A stretch of 64,000 bases of DNA from Sebastes aleutianus (Eukaryota; Chordata; Actinopteri; Perciformes; Sebastidae): assembly GCA_916700875.1 (NCBI GenBank), contig CAKAKS010000293.1:186001-250000 (forward strand), written 5' to 3'. Shown here in pieces: positions 60,541 to 64,000 of the stretch. The notes under the pieces were generated by a model. The model was given only the letters and a program-made list of their open reading frames with translations. It was not told the DNA's origin and ran no database searches. The translations under genes and the position numbers were made by a program. Numbering within the stretch: position 1 is the first letter of the stretch; each line of letters starts with the position of its first letter.

Positions 60541-61515
60541 TAAAAAAGCAGTAAAGGTTAAACAGTCTAGTTTTAGTGGAAGCATCAGAAATGCTCCTTT
60601 TTCTCTCAGTCGGTGTACATGTTTGATTGACAGCAGAGGAGGCGGAGCCTCAGCTGTCCGTCTGCAGCGCTTCATCTAAACAGCTCACTGTGGCTGTTCC
60701 TTCCTCACTGTAATATTTAAAACTGATCCACTCATCAAATAATGCAGAATATGTTCATAACTCTCCTCATGTGGACATGTTTTTATTGAACAGCACCAAT
60801 AACAAAAGCCGGGTTTCCACCAAAAGTTCCTGGGACTTTTTAGTCCTACTACTTTTAAGGAACTAAAAGGTTCCTTCAGTCCACTGTTGTCTGTTTCCAC
60901 TACGGTCTAAAGACCTGTGAAGATTCAGCAAATTAGTCCTCTGATGTATGAAAAAGCAACATGACATGTGACGAGGGCTGTTGGTGGTCGCAGTAGTAAA
61001 CACACTCTGCAGTCTGCCGTTCAGTGTGTCGTCCGTTTCATCTAAAAAACACGCTGGAAAAAAATAAACATTAGGTTTAATCTCACTGTGACGACATTTA
61101 CTGCACGTTGGATGTAATGAATGAAATGCAGAGGAGGAAAGTGAAACTAAGAGCGTCCGTCTCCACAGTAAATCATGTTGAGTATTTGAGGGTTATTTAT
61201 TTATGTCTCTCTTGTTTTCTGTCTTTTTGGCTGGACCGCAGACGGCCAGCCCTACAACTCTAAAAGTCTGTCACTGAATGATGAAGTTACACGATTGGTC
61301 GTCTGAGTGTCTGTGTTTCCGCATTGACCTCTGGATCGTACGCCAGCGTTGGTGTATGTATATATGTCTATGGCTTGAACAGCCAGTTGAGTAGAGCAGG
61401 GCGTCCCCTAGTGTCCTCGCAGGACCTGGTGGGACTTTTATGGCTTTTTATGTATTAAAAGAACAAGTAGTGTTTTCAGACATGGAGACGTCAGCAGACA
61501 GATGTAGAGTCTTAC
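60541..61515. other. NLR gene 2 intron with repeat pieces
   Basis: 60808-60915 reads ccgggtttccaccaaaagttcctggg...ttccttcagtcc, resembling a common fish MITE. No coding exon is seen. Confidence 0.45.
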
Positions 61516-61673
61516 TTTGTACAGTGCTGGTCTGACCGGCTGGCTGCAGTCCAGCTCTGGTTCTGGATCTTTGTCCACACTGGGGACAGGAGGAGTCTCC
61601 TGATGAAGCAGACTGGTCCAAGTACACAGCACAGCAGGAGAGCTGCTCCTCCACAGAAACATCACTCCTCTTC
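61516..61673 (-). CDS. NLR gene 2, CPQC-motif exon
   Basis: A 158-bp exon from gtcttcacag to GTACAAA/GTAAG. It encodes KRSDVSVEEQLSCCAVYLDQ, SASSGDSSCPQCGQRSRTRA and GLQPAGQTSTVQ. The QSASSGDSSCPQCG(K/Q)RSRTR phrase resembles the end of RING fingers in fish TRIM-like and NLR proteins, but a full RING is not encoded. Gene 1 has lost it. Confidence 0.82.
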
Positions 61674-61918
61674 CTGTGAAGACATGTCTTTATAACTAAA
61701 AGGCTTTGTTGATTGGCCGACACTGTCTCAAAGCTCAGATGGTCACAGGGAACAGTTAAAGTGTTGTTACTTTTCTGTTTGAATTCAGCATTCAGTCTGT
61801 GATGACAGTGTTCCTTTTATTTCAACTCTCCTGCTTTCATAAACACTAATGAGCTGAATTTTACTATCTGGCTGTCTTATTAACCTCTTTACAATCCAAC
61901 GGACGATATTCTGTCTTT

Positions 61919-62160
61919 CAGAGGTTGTAGCGGCTCAGTTTTAAAGCTAGAGTGAAGATACTGGTAACATGTGAAACTATAGAAAACCTAAGGAATCCAT
62001 CGTTACCAACCATGTCATGCTAGCTTGTCTGGAAGAACGCTCTGACCTCCAGATATGTGAATGTAAATGGGTTCTATGGGTACCCACGAGTACTCCCACT
62101 TTATGATAATCACATGTCATAGTCAAGTCAGCACACTGACAGCTGTTGTTGCACGTTGGG
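61919..62160. mobile_element. Fragment of the 700-bp hAT family, with deletions
   Basis: Contains cggctcagttttaaagctagagtgaag, ccagatatgtgaatgtaaatggg and cactgacagctgttgttgc in the order of the full element; both ends and some internal parts are missing. Confidence 0.7.
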
Positions 62161-62164
62161 TTTC

Positions 62165-62455
62165 AGAGGGGTCGTCCTACAGAGAGGTCGTCCTCTAGAG
62201 GGGTCGCCCACCTGATCAGTTTCTCCTGTCTGTCCTGTCCCCGGGTCGTACGCCTGAGTTTTCCTGCCCCGTCCCTGTTCAGCGCCCGGCCGCTAGCCCC
62301 TTAATCCCTCCTCCGGACTCCCTCCACCCACCCTGATGGAGTTCATAGACTCTGTTTTAGGGACGTCTGGGATCCGTCCCTTGAGAAAGGGGGGTACTGT
62401 CATGGTCTTGGGTTTTGGTTGTAGTTTGTTTCCTGTTTTATTTTGTAGGTTCAAC
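62165..62455 (+). mobile_element. LTR-retrotransposon end fragment
   Basis: A C-rich stretch (ccccgtccctgttcagcgcccgg), then gggacgtctgggatccgtcccttgagaaaggggggta, a polypurine-tract-like run, followed at once by ctgtcatggtcttggg, which could be an LTR start. The gene 1 intron lacks it (the shared sequence resumes at ctacagctacttcacag), so it inserted after or was lost from the other copy. Confidence 0.45.
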
Positions 62456-63078
62456 ACTTTCTACAGCTACTTCACAGTGAAAGTCCTCCATTAAAGAGAG
62501 CTGATCATGTTCTTAACAGTCTCACGGTCACTTTGGGCAGCTTAGCTTGAGTTAGTTAGGTTTGAACTGAGGTTAGAAGTGGTCTAAATAGTGTGGTAGA
62601 CCAGCAGTCTAAGACACACAGTATGTAACAGTGGTGTCTCTGGTTCAAATCCAGATGGTTTACATTTATTTTTATGTCATTCTGTTTTCTGTCACTTTCT
62701 ACTGTCAACTATCAAATGAAGGCATGAATGTAATTCAAATATTCTAAAAAGAGAAGTGGTCCAAATTTACATTACTGCCCCTTTTAGTATGAGCAGATAA
62801 CTTTAACATCACTACTGCCCAGGGATGTTTGTTCTTGACCTTAAGGAACAACATATGGTGGAGAAAATCTAAGGTCAAAGGTCCACTTACTAATGATCCA
62901 AAACTTTCAACTGCAAGCTCTGAATCTTTAGTAAGTGAGCTTAAATTCCCTTCACCATATTCTACATCAGTAGTTAGTTAAAGAACAAACTCAAACATTC
63001 AACACGCGTTAGTTTGGATCAGAAAGTCACACAATAACACAAACTAACTAACCGATAGAAGCAGCAGTAGAGCAGCAA

Positions 63079-63500
63079 CTCCTGTGTTCTGAGAGGGAAA
63101 TTACTGCTTTTGTTAATGAAGTCTGGTGGCTCTGAAGAGAGTGATATAACTACGTGGTTTCTATTGTTCTGGTCTATCATGACCTCTCTATTGCTCTGGT
63201 CTATCATGACCTCTCTATTGCTCTAGTCTATCATGTCCTCTCTATTGCTCTGGTCTATCATGACCTCTCTATTGCTCTGGTCTATCATGACCTCTCTATT
63301 GCTCTAGTCTATCATGTCCTCTCTATTGCTCTGGTCTATCATGACCTCTCTATTCTCGAGGTAAAGCTCCCGTCCACAGCTGCTTTACCTCTCCGTCAGA
63401 CAGCCCTTTCTGACGGGGAACTGAAGCTGTTATATCTCTCTTCAAAGCCACCAGACTCCATTCACAAAAGCAGTCATTTTACTTCCCAGAACACGGGAGT
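63079..63500. mobile_element. Foldback element, second copy, split by a minisatellite
   Basis: The arm tgttctgagagggaaattactgcttttgttaatgaagtctggtggctctgaagag (63084 on) pairs with ctcttcaaagccaccagactccattcacaaaagcagtcattttacttcccagaaca (63440-63492). The loop now holds a 27-bp minisatellite. Confidence 0.68.
63161..63354. repeat. 27-bp minisatellite, about 7 copies
   Basis: Unit ctattgctctggtctatcatgacctct, alternating with tctagtctatcatgtcctct variants in a higher-order pattern. Reads as LSIALVYHD repeats in one frame only because 27 is divisible by three. Confidence 0.92.
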
Positions 63501-63911
63501 ATACGTACAACCCCACTTCAAAGAAGCTGTCATAACAGCTGATTTTAGGAGAAGTCAAACCAACACAGTACTTTGAGGACTTATGTGAGAAAATGAATTA
63601 CACATTTGAAACACATTCTTTCACATTTTGAATAGTTGTAAATCTTTACAGCGACTTCAACGTTCAGGCAGAAATATGAATATTTTCTTGAAGTGTAAAT
63701 TGTGAAATGGAGGTTCTCAGGTGTTTTGTTACAGAAATACAATCAGTAGTTTGTGGCTCTAAAACCCAGACTAAGATCCATCTTAGTTTGAAACAGTATC
63801 TGCACTAATAGTTCTGCATCAGGAATATAAATCTGTTAGCAGAACATTTAGTCTTCATCCTCAATGCATCATCATCCATCAGGTCAGTGCACAGTAGAAA
63901 CAGTCTCTTAC

Positions 63912-64000
63912 TTTGTGTCTGAGGGTCCAGGTTCATTACTGAAGTTTGGAGGATCCCCCATGGACCAGTCACTCTTCATAGACAGAGAGCTGGGTACTGG
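63912..64000 (-). CDS. NLR gene 2, MKSD-motif exon, cut by window edge
   Basis: Donor GACACAAA/GTAAG at 63911, reading back through PVPSSLSMKSDWSMGDPPNF and SNEPGPSDT. The gene 1 counterparts are 28702-28818 and 30174-30293. Its upstream end and the start exon lie past 64000. Confidence 0.82.

Larger units (their letters stand above)
50647..64000 (-). pseudogene. NLR gene 2: fish NLR-C (NLRC3-like) receptor, frameshifted, 5' end outside window
   Basis: Exons in transcription order: beyond 64000 to 63912 (MKSD motif, cut by the window), 61673-61516 (CPQC motif), 60453-58661 (FISNA-NACHT), LRR exons 56807-56634, 54221-54045, 52099-51926 and 50818-50647. Phases agree as in gene 1. One extra base at about 59103 breaks the frame late in the HD2 part of the NACHT exon, at a different place from gene 1. 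The FIIND-CARD exons begin 3.5 kb downstream on the same strand and could belong to this transcript. What remains certain is the family: Walker A and B motifs are intact and LRRs are typical. Confidence 0.85.

Noticed and set aside
63154..63576. 140-codon open frame with LSIALVYHD repeats
   Set aside because: Produced by a 27-bp minisatellite inside a foldback element; not conserved as protein.

Overview
The window looks like teleost fish genomic DNA, probably from a spiny-rayed fish. Genes are split into short exons with GT/AG introns. The repeat content is typical of fish: a Tc1 element, several non-autonomous hAT elements, tRNA-derived SINEs, LINE and LTR relics, and many minisatellites. 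The recognisable gene families are the fish-expanded NLR-C (NLRC3-like) receptors and the FIIND-CARD proteins related to NLRP1 and CARD8. All host immune exons lie on the minus strand, so genes read from high to low coordinates.

Layout. 1-5.9 kb is repeat-rich and gene-poor: a 60-bp minisatellite, an AT-rich satellite with tRNA-derived SINE pieces, and a dead 1,620-bp Tc1 transposon. 5.97-6.16 kb holds a broken B30.2 (PRY-SPRY) fragment. 8.4-31.0 kb is NLR gene 1: a non-coding first exon, a start exon, two MKSD-motif exons, a short basic exon, one large FISNA-NACHT exon and seven leucine-rich-repeat (LRR) exons. 31-39.6 kb is intergenic, with THAP and LINE relics and a 46-bp satellite. 39.66-47.1 kb is a FIIND-CARD gene of eight in-frame coding exons (434 aa as modelled). 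48.3-49.1 kb is a 20-bp minisatellite. 50.6-64 kb is NLR gene 2, a paralogue of gene 1 with four LRR exons; its first exon lies beyond the window.

The two NLR genes are parts of a tandem segmental duplication about 34 kb apart. Within each gene, pairs of LRR exons have been copied again as ~4.7-kb units with nearly identical introns. The exons themselves differ at codons for the exposed faces of the repeats. Each large NACHT exon carries one different single-base insertion that breaks its frame, so neither NLR encodes an intact receptor as sequenced. The FIIND-CARD gene is intact in every exon I could find.

Functionally this is a cytosolic innate-sensing locus. NACHT-LRR proteins would supply ATP-driven oligomerisation and ligand recognition. 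The FIIND-CARD protein would supply autocleavage and caspase recruitment, as in an NLRP1/CARD8 inflammasome. The LRR exons of gene 2 and the FIIND-CARD exons are neighbours on one strand with compatible splice phases, so one NACHT-LRR-FIIND-CARD transcript is possible.
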